Shown piece after piece: positions 16,425 to 27,300 of a stretch of DNA of 64,000 nt (the first letter of the stretch is position 1; the number at the start of each line of letters is the position of its first letter). The notes under the pieces were generated by a model. That model was given only the letters and a program-made list of their open reading frames with translations, had not been told where the DNA came from and ran no database searches. This stretch comes from Planctomycetota bacterium. GTDB lineage: Bacteria > Planctomycetota > SZUA-567 > H5-PLA8. The stretch covers positions 1,165,393 through 1,229,392 of the forward strand of contig JABTUM010000002.1 of the NCBI GenBank assembly GCA_015075375.1, in the 5' to 3' direction. Made by a program: the position numbers and the translations under genes.

Positions 16425-17052
16425 GCTTCCCGGCGCTGAACGGACGAACGCGGCGCGAGCGCGCCGGTTGAAGTTCGCGCATGGGCTTTTTGAAGGACGG
16501 TCCCAAGCGGAGGCCGCTCGCTCGGCCGGGTACAAGGGGAGCGCGAAATCCCTGGACTCGGTCGCAAGCCGGTTGACGCACCATCCCGAGGTGTGCGCGG
16601 AGCTAGAGCGGCTGCGCGCCTCACACGCCGCGGACGCGGTGGCGAGCCGGGAGGAACTGCTGCGCCGGCACACGGAGGCGGTTCGCTTCGACTTGGGGCC
16701 GTATCTGCTGTTCGACGAGCAAGGCCGATGCCTTGGGTTGGACGTGAAGCGTATGCTCGAGGACGGCAAAACGCACCTGATTCAAAGCCTGGATGCCGTG
16801 GGGCTGCCCGGCAAGATGGGCGCTCACAAGATCCGATTGAAGCTGGAGGACCGGCAAGGCGCTGCGGACCGGATTGCGCGGCTGATGGGGTATAATGCAC
16901 CCGAAAAGCACCACCACGAAGTCAAGGACCGGCCTGTGGAGGAAATGAGCGAGGTAGAGTTAGAGGCCGCGTTGCGAGAATCGTGCTTAGCACAAATTCG
17001 GAAAGATCCAGAGTTGCGGAAGGCGGTTTTGAGACTGCTTCATGAACAATGA
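16414..17052 (+). CDS. Phage terminase small subunit (Terminase_2-like)
   Basis: A 212-residue protein from GTG 16414. The N-terminal region RRLKFAHGLFEGRSQAEAA (about 17-35) followed by RSAGYKGSAKSLDSVASRL matches the helix-turn-helix DNA-recognition domain of Terminase_2 small subunits. The C-terminal half is helical and acidic. In phages it recognises pac/cos DNA and recruits the large subunit, which is absent here, so it may redirect a helper phage's packaging or be a remnant. Its 3' part is duplicated at 34734-35093. Confidence 0.82.
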   Translation: MANELPGAERTNAARARRLKFAHGLFEGRSQAEAARSAGYKGSAKSLDSVASRLTHHPEVCAELERLRASHAADAVASREELLRRHTEAVRFDLGPYLLFDEQGRCLGLDVKRMLEDGKTHLIQSLDAVGLPGKMGAHKIRLKLEDRQGAADRIARLMGYNAPEKHHHEVKDRPVEEMSEVELEAALRESCLAQIRKDPELRKAVLRLLHEQ

Positions 17053-17061
17053 TAACCCATG
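16702..17061. repeat. Left copy of 360-bp terminase-3'-end repeat
   Basis: This stretch, from TATCTGCTGTTCGACGAGC to GATAACCCATG, recurs in direct orientation and equal length at 34734-35093 with many substitutions (roughly four bases in five shared by eye). The two copies bracket the giant-gene cargo. Confidence 0.85.
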
Positions 17062-17387
17062 TCCGTCAATAAGACTGACCCGCCCCCGATGACGTACCAT
17101 TCCCAAAGTTTGGGAGTGGGGTCTATTGTTGCGCAATTCGAGTAAGGTATGAGGGAAGTGATAACGTCCGTTCTTCTGCGCACATTTGAAAAATGGGTTA
17201 GAGCCGTCTCGGTCGCCACATAAAGAGAATCGGGGATGGACGCTAACGCAAGGAGTGAAAACGAGTTGAGGAGGGTCATCCAAATTGACGAAACGCCTCC
17301 GTGGCATCACGTCCCCCTTTCAACGCCCAGACCAGCGTGCTTCTCACGCTAGGCCTGGATTAGTTATGCGGGCAGGTCACGGCGCAT
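17053..17387. other. Intergenic stretch after terminase gene
   Basis: About 335 bp without a convincing gene. ATG 17059 opens only a 28-codon frame, at the spot where the right-hand repeat copy begins the integrase-type fragment. A 15-bp perfect palindrome, TCCCAAAGTTTGGGA, lies at 17101-17115. This is the convergent 3' boundary of the leftward giant gene; no U-tract terminator is evident. Confidence 0.6.
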
Positions 17388-20300
17388 TCATTTTGAGTAG
17401 TTAAGCCCTCGCCGAATAAGCAGCGTTTCCGTCGCAAACGTGGGCACTGGAGGCGTGCGCACGCGAATGCCTAGCGGAACGGCAAGCGGTTGGGCTACCG
17501 GAACCGTGGCAATTGGCGTGCCGAAGGCCCCACCGGGCATCCAATGGCTGAGCGCGGTGATCTTCCATACGCCCTTGTCGACCACCACGCTGGCAAGATT
17601 CAACTGCGAGATAGGGGCGCTCTCTTCCGTTGCCGTAGGGCGGCGATAAGTGAAGACGGTACCGGTGCGATTCGGCATGAAGCCGCCGCGAAAATCAAAC
17701 CTGACTCCGATATCCGTCTCCACCAACGTACCGATCGCGATGCTCATTCCATCTGTGATTAGGTCGTAATCGAATCCTTCTGGCGGACGGTAGCACAACG
17801 TCACCTTGGCCTGATGCTGAGCACCAACTCCTGCACGGTTCCGCTGTACGATCTGGGCTTTGTCCACGAACAACTGGCCTTCGAGCAGGTCGCATGGCGC
17901 TTTGCCATAGGTAAATTGTCCAGTTCCGGCGGCGGTTTCGCGGGGCCGGGAGTAGGACGCCACAATCGTCTGAGCAGCTTCAAAGACGATGGGGCCCTGA
18001 TCCGCATCGAGGGTCAACGAGAGCAACATTTCGACGGGCATGGGCACCTGAGACTGCGGTGCGTCCTCGTGCAGCGGATGCAGCACGGACTGAAGGTCAA
18101 TGCCCGAAGCCGTGAACGAAAAGGCCCCCGTCGCCCGATTCAACGTGGCCTTGATCTGGGGAACTACGCCCCGGCCCGTTTGCCACGTTACGGTTTGAGC
18201 CGTGTGGGCAGATGGCCCAAGGGGTACATCGGGCAGGACCGATCCGCCGAAATCCAATTGAAGAGCCAGCGCACCCAAGCGATTCAATTCGATACCCGCG
18301 TTCCGTAGCGCCTGAAGTTCCAAGCGCCCCTTGATCGTTAAGCTGTCTGTATCGAAACCACGGTGGTAATTGAGCGTGTACTTTACGGAGTCGAGCTTGA
18401 GGCCGGAGTCCATAAGCGCGATGCCCATGAACGTCACGGCATCGTCGTCGTCTTCGTCGGCGGCATTGCCGTTTCCAGGCGTGGAATCCACATCCGTTCC
18501 GCCTGCGGCGGTCACTTGAGTCGAATTCGTTATCTCGCCGGGCTGAACGACCGTGGCGACGATGATCAAGGTCTCCGTGGCGCCCGAAGCCACATCGCCC
18601 ACCAACCAGTTTCCGGTCGCGTTGTTGTATGCGCCGGCAGAAGGCGTGGCGCTTACGAAGGAAACCTGCGCAGGAAGCACGTCGCTCACCACGACACCGG
18701 TCGCGGTGTTGGGTCCGGCGTTCGAGAGCGTAAGAGTAAAGGTAACGTCCTCGTCCACGTAAGGCATGGAATCGTCCACGGCTTTGGTCAAACTCAGGTC
18801 GATGGACACGGAAACCAGCGTTTGAGCCGTATCCGAGTTGTTGGTCACGTTGGGATCTGGCTCGTTGACCTGCGTGATGGCTGCCGAGTTCGAGATCACG
18901 GCTTTGTCGGCCGCCGCAAGCCCGACATCTACCGAAAGCGTCAACGTGACCGTGGCTCCGGAGGCCAAGTTACCGATCGTCCAGATTCCCGTTCCTGTAT
19001 CGAAGGCGCCCGTGGAGGGCGTGGCCGTGCCCAGCGTTACGTTGGCGGGAAGCGACAAGGTATCCGTAACTAACACCCCCGTGGCATCCGATGGCCCTTG
19101 ATTGGTTACCGTAACCGTAAAAGTAGCCGCCGAGCCCACCTCTACCGGATCGAGGTCCACGGTCTTGGTCAGCAATAGATCGGCCGCGACCGGCGTAAGC
19201 GTAACGCGATCGTCGTCGTCCTCGTCCAGAGTGGCCGCATTGCCGGGCGTTGAAGTGAGATCCAGGGCCGCGCTGGCCGTAACCTCAGCGATGTTGGTCA
19301 CGGGGCTGGCGGTGGCGACCGTGGCCACAATCTCCAGCGAGGTCGAACTGCTCGCGGCCAGGCTTCCCACGGTCCAAATGCCCGTCGCGCTGCTGTAGCT
19401 CCCTTGCGCGGGATTGCTCGAAACGAAGGTCAGCCCGGCCGGCAGCAGATCGGTCACGGTTACCGCCACGGTGTTTCCTGGGCCGTTATTGGTCAGATTG
19501 ATCGTGAAGGAAACATTGGATCCGAAATCCGGCGTGAGGGTGCTTGCGAGCTTGGTCAACACTAGGTCAGCATTTTGAACGGTGACGGCGGCCGAGGCTT
19601 CATCGTCTTCGGCGGCAGGCGCGTTAGCGGGAGTGGAGTCCGGATCGGCCCAATCCGATGCCGTAACCTCTGCGGTATTGGTGAGCGTGCCGGTACCCGT
19701 CACCGTGGCTTGTAGCGCGAGGGTGGCTGGCGTGGCGACGATTGCCGTGCCCACGTCCCAGATCCCGGTCATGGGATCGTAGGTTCCTTGGCTTGGCGTT
19801 TGGCCCGAGAAAGTCAACCCGGTCGGCAGGAGATCGGTCACCTGCACACCGGTAGCATCGTCCGGCCCCGAATTAAGGAGGGTAATCGTAAAGGTAACGG
19901 TATCGCCCACGCTCGGGGCTGCTTGGTCCACGACTTTGGCCAGGGAAAGATCGCTCTGGCGCACCTGGACCGTGGCCGTTCCGTAATCGTCCTCGGTAGT
20001 AATTCCATTGCTGATCGTGCTGTCTGGATCGATCTGGTCGGCCGCCGTGATTTCTGCCGTGTTGACGAGCGGCCCCGCGACCATCGGCTGAATGGTCACG
20101 GTGATTTCAAGCACGCGGGATTGTCCCGTGCCCAGCGCCCCGACGCTCCAGACCCCGGTGGCGAAATCGTAGCTCGTCCCGGTAGAGGCAGAATCGTCCG
20201 AAACGAAGAGTATGGGCAAACCGTTCAGGTCGTCGATGACCGCCACACCCGTGGCCGGATTAGGGCCCACGTTGGAGACCGTAAGCGTATAGACCAGCGT

Positions 20301-23300
20301 ATCGCCGCTCGTGGCGATCGAGCGATCCACGCTCTTGGTCAATTCGAGATCGGTGCCGCCCGGCGCGATGCCCGCGAATGCTTCGTCATCCTCGGTGCCA
20401 GAGGTGTTTCCCGGTGAACTGTCGGGGTCGGGCAGCGAACTGGCCGAGACTTCGGCAGAGTTCACGACCTGCGACGTTACCCCCATGTCCACCGTGGCTT
20501 GAATGTTCAAGATTGCGGACTCGCCGGCAGGAAGGCTGCCGACGGTCCACTCGCCCGTCATGTCGTTGTAGTCCATGGGGAGCGCGGCATCGTCGGACAC
20601 GAAGGTCACGCCCATGGGAAGCAGGTCGGCGACCAGCACGCCGGTCGCTTCGCTCGGTCCTGCATTGGAGACCGTGAGCGTATAGGTGATCGTCTGCCCA
20701 TTGGCGGGCACCGGATCGTCCACCATCTTGGTAAGGGATAGGTCGGCGGCCTGTGGAGTAACGGTCGCGCTTGCATCGTCGTCCTCGTCCGCGGTTCCGG
20801 CATTTCCGGGCGTCGAATCGGGGTCAAGCGCCGCGGACGCCGTGACCTCGGCTACATTCTGCACAGGGTTGGTCGTCATCACGGTGGCCGTAATCTGCAG
20901 TTCGGCGGTCCCGGCGACCGCCAGCGCGCCGACCGTCCATACGCCGGTTCCCGAATCGTAGGCGCCCATGCCGTCGTCGGAAACATAGGTCAGGCCGGTG
21001 GGCAACGAATCCTGCACCGTCACGCCAAAAGTATCGCCCGGCCCGCTGTTCAGGACGGTCAGCGTAAACACCACGTCGGCGCCGAAGATCGGCGTGGGAT
21101 TGTCCACGCTCTTGGTCAAGCTAAGGTCCGCTTGTAGCGGGGAAACCGTGATGCTGCTTTGGTCGTCTTCTGTCCCGACTTGATTGTCTGGCGTCGAATC
21201 CGGATCGGGGAGGCTCGATGCGATGATCTCGGCCGTATTGACCACCGGGCTGGGCGTGGTCGCTGTCGCGGTGATCGTCAACTGCCGCGACGTGCTTGCC
21301 GTCACGGTTCCTACGTTCCATACCCCGGTCAATGGGTCGTATTCGCCTATCCCGCCATTGTCCGAAACGTAGCTCAAGCCCATTGGTAGGAGGTCCGCCA
21401 CGGCCACGCTGTCGGCGTCCAGCGCGCTCTGGTTGAGCACGGTGAGCGTGAAGGTCACGTTGCCGCCCACGTTCGGCGCGGGGATATCCACACTCTTCGT
21501 CAGTGCCAGGTCCGCGGCCGGCGGCGTGACGGTTGCGCTGGCTTCGTCGTCTTCGATGCCCGAAGCATTACCGGGCGTGCTGTCCGGATCGGGAAGTCCG
21601 GAGACCGAGATCTCACCTTCAAGGGTCAGCGTTCCCAACGCGCTCACGGTTGCGGTTAAGGTGAGCGTCGCCGAACTCGTAGCCGTCAAAATACCCACGC
21701 TCCAAGTGCCCGAAATCTCATCGTAGATGCCTTGCGTTGCGGCGTGCGTTAGGTATGTCAAACCGGAAGGCAAGAGACTGGCGACCTCCACGCCCCCCAC
21801 GTCATCGGTTGCGTCGTTGTTGGTCACGACGAGCGTAAACACGACGGGCGAGCCCAACGGAGCCGCCGGATCGTCCGCCATCAGAGACAATGATAAATCC
21901 ACGGCGGTGGCGAATCCGAAATCCACGGTCCGGTTGCCGTTGGTGTCATCGCCGTCTACGCCGACGCCAGGCTCCGTACCTGCGATCAGCGTGAGGGCTC
22001 GCGATACCGTGCCCGAGGAACCCATGGCTTCGCCATTGTCGTCGTCGTCTACGTCGTTATCGGGATCGGGGGTGGGCGCGTTCCCCGTGCTGCTGCCCAA
22101 CCCCTCCAGCGCGCCGCCCGTCAAGAAATTGTCTGGGTGAACGCGGACGATGTAGTTCCCATCCGGCAGGTTGGAGAACAGGTAGCTCCCACCGCCGCCC
22201 GTCACAGCGCCATCTACCAGCACGTCCCCTAGATCGAATACGCCCGCTTGAGCGCCCACATCCTGGTACAGTTCGACGATGACGCCATCTATGCCAATTT
22301 CGCCCGGAAGATCGAACAGGCCGTTGTTGTTTTGATCGAGAAATACGAGATCTCCGATCCTTCCGCGCCCGAGGATCGGATCGCCGTCGTTCTCCAGCGA
22401 AAGCAAGAACCCCCCGAATCCCACCGACGAGAATCCGCCCGTGCTACCTTCCAGCCCTGCGTCCAGGCTGTTGAAGCTGCCGGCCAGGTGAACCAGGCTT
22501 CCCTCTAGCGCCACGCCCTGCCCGCGATCATCCAGCGTTCCGCCGAATGTGACCACGCCGTCGAGCGCGAAACCCGTTACGGCCGTTCCGGCGCTTCGGT
22601 CAAGCGCTGCCACGAACGCGTCTTGGGTGCCACCCAGGGCCGAGACGGAGCCCAAGGCGCCTACACCTGCATTGGAACTGGTGAGGAATCCAGCGAGGTA
22701 GACCCGGCCGGCGTTCGCAACTATCGCCAAGCCTTCCTCTGTACCGCTGCCGCCGAAGACCTGGAAGCCGTCCGTATCAAAGCTGGCATCCGCCGCACCC
22801 GCGTTCGTCAATGCCAGCACGAACGCATCGGCGCCGCCAAGGGTGGAAAAGGAACCGCTTCCGCCAACCGTAGCGTCCGTACTTCTCAGTGTCCCCGCGA
22901 AAAAAACGGTGGACCCTTCGATCGCCAAGGCGTGTGCTGCATCGTCCGACGTTCCGCCAAAGGTCTGGACGCCGTCGCCTCCGAATGCCCCGAGCGGCGC
23001 GGCAGTAACATTGTCCAAAGCCAGCACAAAGGCGTCCAGTCCGCCCGAGCTGCCGATTCCCGTGCTGCCGTCAATGGCTGCATCCGAGCTAACGAAGGCC
23101 CCGGCTACGTAGAGCCGGGATCCGGTCAAGCCAACGGCGTAAGCGAAATCATCGCCGCTTCCGCCAAACGTTTGCACTCCAGAGGTTCCGAACCCGGAAA
23201 CGGCATTTCCAGTAGTGTGGTCGATCGCCATGACGAACGCATCAATACCACCTGCCGTACCTTGCGAGCCCAGCCCGCCGATGCCCGCGTTGGAACTCCG

Positions 23301-23870
23301 GAAGTGCCCAGCGACGTACACCGCGCTTCCGTCCGCGGCCACGGCACGACCTACTTCGGTGAGCGAGCCGCCCAACGTTCGAACGCCAAAGGCTGTCGAA
23401 CTTCCGTTTGTCGCGTTCAGCGCCAGCACAAAGGCATCTATGCTGCCCGTAGTGGCAATGCTCCCGGCGCCATCGATGCCAGCATTCGAACTGGAAAATG
23501 ATCCCGTCGCGTACACAGTCGAGCCGAATACGGTGATCCCATACGCCTGTTCGTCGCCGGACCCAGCGAAAGTGGTCGTCCACGCATAGCTGCCGTCCGC
23601 GTTGAACCGTGTCACGAAAGCATCGGACGATCCCGTTACGCTGCTATGGCTATCTTCACCTGGACCTGGGTTGAAATCGCGAGTGCCCGAAAAGGATCCG
23701 GTTACATATCGGTTCCCCGCGCCATCCACCGCTACGGCTCGAACTTCGCCGCCACCGGCTTGAATGACAGGCGGGAAAGTTACGGCGACGGAATCAGCGG
23801 CAGAAGCTTCCGAAAGCGCCCAAACCGTTATCCACCATAACGCCAGCCAAACCCACGCTATCCTTTTCAT
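17388..23870 (-). CDS. Giant secreted protein 1: one 7-bladed propeller, SdrD-B, nine DUF11, shared C-terminus
   Basis: About 2160 residues. Signal peptide MKRIAWVWLALWWITVWAL... ending near ASA; I chose ATG 23870 because GGAGT precedes it, over an ATG at 23900. Residues about 25-490 hold exactly seven SBBP-type propeller units, each with a D-A-F-V-x-x-L-like strand, from NRYVTGSFSGTRDFNPGPG to FGGFLLSL. An SdrD B-like domain follows (GDLVFLDQNNNGLFD, about 500-630). Nine DUF11 repeats (about 655-1815) have headers such as DLSLTKSVDNPTPIFG. A final 340-residue domain resembles that of the 3316-residue neighbour. It is likely exported to the surface as an adhesin or stalk. No sortase or known anchor motif is seen. 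Confidence 0.9.
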   Translation of the reverse strand: MKRIAWVWLALWWITVWALSEASAADSVAVTFPPVIQAGGGEVRAVAVDGAGNRYVTGSFSGTRDFNPGPGEDSHSSVTGSSDAFVTRFNADGSYAWTTTFAGSGDEQAYGITVFGSTVYATGSFSSSNAGIDGAGSIATTGSIDAFVLALNATNGSSTAFGVRTLGGSLTEVGRAVAADGSAVYVAGHFRSSNAGIGGLGSQGTAGGIDAFVMAIDHTTGNAVSGFGTSGVQTFGGSGDDFAYAVGLTGSRLYVAGAFVSSDAAIDGSTGIGSSGGLDAFVLALDNVTAAPLGAFGGDGVQTFGGTSDDAAHALAIEGSTVFFAGTLRSTDATVGGSGSFSTLGGADAFVLALTNAGAADASFDTDGFQVFGGSGTEEGLAIVANAGRVYLAGFLTSSNAGVGALGSVSALGGTQDAFVAALDRSAGTAVTGFALDGVVTFGGTLDDRGQGVALEGSLVHLAGSFNSLDAGLEGSTGGFSSVGFGGFLLSLENDGDPILGRGRIGDLVFLDQNNNGLFDLPGEIGIDGVIVELYQDVGAQAGVFDLGDVLVDGAVTGGGGSYLFSNLPDGNYIVRVHPDNFLTGGALEGLGSSTGNAPTPDPDNDVDDDDNGEAMGSSGTVSRALTLIAGTEPGVGVDGDDTNGNRTVDFGFATAVDLSLSLMADDPAAPLGSPVVFTLVVTNNDATDDVGGVEVASLLPSGLTYLTHAATQGIYDEISGTWSVGILTATSSATLTLTATVSALGTLTLEGEISVSGLPDPDSTPGNASGIEDDEASATVTPPAADLALTKSVDIPAPNVGGNVTFTLTVLNQSALDADSVAVADLLPMGLSYVSDNGGIGEYDPLTGVWNVGTVTASTSRQLTITATATTPSPVVNTAEIIASSLPDPDSTPDNQVGTEDDQSSITVSPLQADLSLTKSVDNPTPIFGADVVFTLTVLNSGPGDTFGVTVQDSLPTGLTYVSDDGMGAYDSGTGVWTVGALAVAGTAELQITATVMTTNPVQNVAEVTASAALDPDSTPGNAGTADEDDDASATVTPQAADLSLTKMVDDPVPANGQTITYTLTVSNAGPSEATGVLVADLLPMGVTFVSDDAALPMDYNDMTGEWTVGSLPAGESAILNIQATVDMGVTSQVVNSAEVSASSLPDPDSSPGNTSGTEDDEAFAGIAPGGTDLELTKSVDRSIATSGDTLVYTLTVSNVGPNPATGVAVIDDLNGLPILFVSDDSASTGTSYDFATGVWSVGALGTGQSRVLEITVTIQPMVAGPLVNTAEITAADQIDPDSTISNGITTEDDYGTATVQVRQSDLSLAKVVDQAAPSVGDTVTFTITLLNSGPDDATGVQVTDLLPTGLTFSGQTPSQGTYDPMTGIWDVGTAIVATPATLALQATVTGTGTLTNTAEVTASDWADPDSTPANAPAAEDDEASAAVTVQNADLVLTKLASTLTPDFGSNVSFTINLTNNGPGNTVAVTVTDLLPAGLTFVSSNPAQGSYSSATGIWTVGSLAASSSTSLEIVATVATASPVTNIAEVTASAALDLTSTPGNAATLDEDDDDRVTLTPVAADLLLTKTVDLDPVEVGSAATFTVTVTNQGPSDATGVLVTDTLSLPANVTLGTATPSTGAFDTGTGIWTIGNLASGATVTLTLSVDVGLAAADKAVISNSAAITQVNEPDPNVTNNSDTAQTLVSVSIDLSLTKAVDDSMPYVDEDVTFTLTLSNAGPNTATGVVVSDVLPAQVSFVSATPSAGAYNNATGNWLVGDVASGATETLIIVATVVQPGEITNSTQVTAAGGTDVDSTPGNGNAADEDDDDAVTFMGIALMDSGLKLDSVKYTLNYHRGFDTDSLTIKGRLELQALRNAGIELNRLGALALQLDFGGSVLPDVPLGPSAHTAQTVTWQTGRGVVPQIKATLNRATGAFSFTASGIDLQSVLHPLHEDAPQSQVPMPVEMLLSLTLDADQGPIVFEAAQTIVASYSRPRETAAGTGQFTYGKAPCDLLEGQLFVDKAQIVQRNRAGVGAQHQAKVTLCYRPPEGFDYDLITDGMSIAIGTLVETDIGVRFDFRGGFMPNRTGTVFTYRRPTATEESAPISQLNLASVVVDKGVWKITALSHWMPGGAFGTPIATVPVAQPLAVPLGIRVRTPPVPTFATETLLIRRGLNYSK

Positions 23871-24364
23871 GGCAACTCCAGTCTGCCCAATGCCACGCAA
23901 AAACTCTCTTCACCTGAAACCCACTGGAACGGAACGACTTATAAGAGGAACCCATGGATTAGGCAATCGTTTGAAGGGTGTCCAACGTCAGGGATAGTGA
24001 GAGATGAAAGGAAAGAGAAAGCGTGTGCCGATTCCGTAAGGGCGTAGCCCTGAATGAATTGACACACGCGGGCCGGCTCCGAATGCTGGGCTGACCAGCG
24101 GAAAGGAGCACCCGATGGCAGAAGGGATGAGAGTTTAGCACACCGAAAAGGGCTCAAAGTGAAGACCAATTGGAAACGGAAAAGAATGAACGCAGGCCGG
24201 AAAATAAACTGCCGGCCTTCTGCTTCACTTTTCCACTCGCACTGACGACATACATTTAGAAATTGTAGTTAAGACCTTCGGGAGTTTCTTAGAGTTCGCC
24301 CTAGAAGCGATCATTGCAATCATTCCATACAATCAATTTCCAGTTGCTGGAAACACGGCAAATA
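23871..24364 (-). other. Intergenic region between giant genes with hairpin
   Basis: About 490 bp separating two leftward genes. Hairpin 24194-24218 (AGGCCGG, 11-nt loop, CCGGCCT) could stop transcription of the upstream giant gene, though its U-tract is poor on the minus strand (GCGTTCATTCTTTTCC). No clear promoter for the downstream giant gene was found, and no other coding sequence is evident. Confidence 0.45.
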
Positions 24365-27300
24365 TCACTTCTGATACGCCGAGCCCTTCAGCCGCAGCAG
24401 GGATTCGGTGCCGCTGATCTGGCCGTCCACTTCGAGTTCGAGCGGCAGCAAGATCGTGGGCGGGGCGCCGATGCCGGTCTGCGGCGTACCGAACGTGCCC
24501 GCGGGCAGCCAGTGGCTGGTGGCCGTGACGAGCCACTTGAGCTTCTGGAACTGCATGAGCTGCAGGCCCGCCGGCGGCACCGCGGCGCCCAGCGTGTTCT
24601 TCGACGGACGCCGGTAGCTGAAGATGGTTCCGGAGGCGTTGCCGATGAACGGCGCCAGCAGCGGATCGTTGCCCACCGTCTCGCTGAAGTCCCCGATGAC
24701 CAGTCGTGCCCCGCCGGCACGCGGGTCGAAATCCGCGCCGCCGGCCGGCAGGAAATTCAACGTCAGCAGCGCGCGATGCAGCACGACGCCTTTCGAAGTG
24801 CGCTGCTGAATGGAGGCCTTGTCGACGAAGAACAGGCCGTCGGGCCAGTCGTTGAGCGCCGAGCCCCACTTAAAGGAGCCCGTGCCCGTGGCGGTGGCCG
24901 ACTTGCGCGTGTAGCTCGTCAGCAGGACGACGGTGGAGTTGAAGGTTCCCAGGCTGAGCGTCACCGCGATGGGCTGCGGCGCGTTCGTTTGCGGCGCGGC
25001 CACGAAGGGTGCGCCGAGTGAAGTGAGCAGGTCGGTGCTGGACGCCGAGACGGTCAAAAGGCCGGTGCCGAGGTTCAGCTTGGCCGAGAACTTGGGCGTC
25101 ACGCCCCTGGCCGTCTGCCAGCTCACTTGAGTGGCGCTCACCGAAGTCGCGGCCAAGGGAGCGGCGGGGAGTTCCGCGCCGCCGAAGTCGAGTTGGAAGG
25201 TCTGCGCGCCCAAGTTGGCGAGATTCAAGCCCGCGGCTTGCAGCGCCGCGAACTCAAGCTTGGCTTGCAGCGTCAGGCTGTCGAAGCCCGGCGCCTTGGG
25301 AATGTTCAGCGTGTACTTCGCGCTCAGAATCTTCCAGCCCGCGTCGCCGATGTATGCCGCGCCGACCGGCGCTTCGGCTTCGTCGTCTTCGCCGTTCTCG
25401 GTTCCGTTGTCCGGCGTCGAATCGGTATCGGTCTCGTCCGCGTCCGAGATTTGGGCCGAGTTCACGATCTCGCCGCTTACCGTCACCGTCGCGGTGAGGT
25501 CGAGCTGTGCCTGCGCGCCGTCGGCCAGCGCGCCGATCGTCCAGATCCCGGTGGCGTCGTCGTAATCCCCGCCGCCGTCGTCGCTAACGTAGGCGAGGCC
25601 CGCCGGGAGGAGGTCGGTCACTTCGACGCCGCTGGCGTCGCTGGGGCCGTGGTTGGTGACCGTAAGTGTATAGGTCACGTCCGCGCCGACCGCGGGCATG
25701 GATTCGCCGGCGATCTTGGTCAGTGCCAGATCGATGCGGCGCTGGATGGCGGTGCTTTCGGTATCTGCGTCGTCGCCGGTTTCGATGAGCGGTTCGTTGG
25801 CGGCGAGGTTCGAGGTCGCGCAACTGGCGCTGGAACCGTGCGCGGCGGAAGGACCCACGGTGGCGGTGAGCGTGAGGGTTGCGCTGCCGCCCGAAGCCAG
25901 GCTTCCGAGGGACCACGTGCCGCCGGTGTACCCGCCCGCGCTGGCGTCCGAATCGTCGAGCGTTACGCCGCTGGGCATGGTGGGTGTGACGTCGAGCGTC
26001 ACGCCGCTGGCGTTCGAGGGCCCGTTGTTCGTGACCGTGACGGTGTAGACGAGGTTGCCCGCGCCGCTGCCGGCGGTGACGGGATCGGCGGATTCGGCGA
26101 CGGTGACGACCAAGTCCACTTCGCGCGTAATGCTGGTGCTCTCGGTGTCTGTGTCGTTCGCGGCGGCGGTATCGGTTTCGTTCACGGCATCCACTTCGGC
26201 CTGGAGCGAGATGGCATCGGTGGCGGCCGCGGCGCCGGCGTCGGCGAAGAGCACGATCGTCAGGGACTTATCGGCCCCGGCTGCCAGGGCGCCGAGCGTC
26301 CAATCGCCGTCCGGCGATCCGCCGTAGGTTCCTTGCTCGGCCAGCGCCTGCTTGAAGGTCACGCCGCTGGGCAGGGTGAGGCCCGTGGCGATGACGATGC
26401 CGCTGGCGTCGGACGGCCCGAGGTTCTCCACGCTGATCTGATAGACGAGGTTCGCGGGGGCGTTCGAGCCGGCCACGACAGGGTCGGTGAAGTCCACGAC
26501 GGTGACTTTCAGGTCCGCCTCTCGGTACACGGTGGTGCTTTCGCTGTCGGAGTCGTTGGACGAGACCGGATCGTCCTCGTCCAGCGCCGTGACGGCCGGT
26601 GCGCAGACGATCACCGCGCCGTGCGCGGTGCTTGGCCCCACCGCCACGGTGACGGCCAGTGTCTCGTCCTCGCCGGCGGCGAGGGACGCGAGCGTCCAGG
26701 TGTTGGAGTCGGCGTCGGAGGTCACGTCGCCGGTAGAGGGGTTGACGAAGAAGATGGAAGTGCCGCTCGGGAGCGTGAGCGTGTTTTCCAGTTCGATGTT
26801 CGTTGCCGCGACGTTGCCGGCGTTGGCGAGCGTGATCGTGTAGACGACCGTGTTCGATCCGGCTTGGGCCGGATCTTCGCTTTCGGCCACGCTGACTTGA
26901 AGATCGGTGTACTGCGGCGTGACCGTGGCGGAGTCGTAGTCGTCGCCCGTACCGTCGCCGGGGGTGCTGTCGGGGTCGAACGGCCCGGCGGCGGTGATTT
27001 CGGCGTCGTTGGCGATGGGGCTTAGCGTATTCACCTGCGCGGTGATCTTGAGCGTGGCGCTCGCGCCGTTGGCCAACGTGCCGACGGACCAGATTCCGGT
27101 GGCGTCGTCGTAAGCTCCGCCGCCGTCGTCGCTGACGTAAGCGAGGCCCGCCGGGAGGAGGTCGGTGACTTGGATGCCGCCGGCCGCGGCCGGGCCGTCA
27201 TTGTGAACGGTGAGGGTGAAGACCACGTTAGTGCCTACGGCGGGTGTGGCGAGGTTGGCCGAGAGGTCCAGGGACAGGTCGGCGGCAATAGAGCCTGCGT

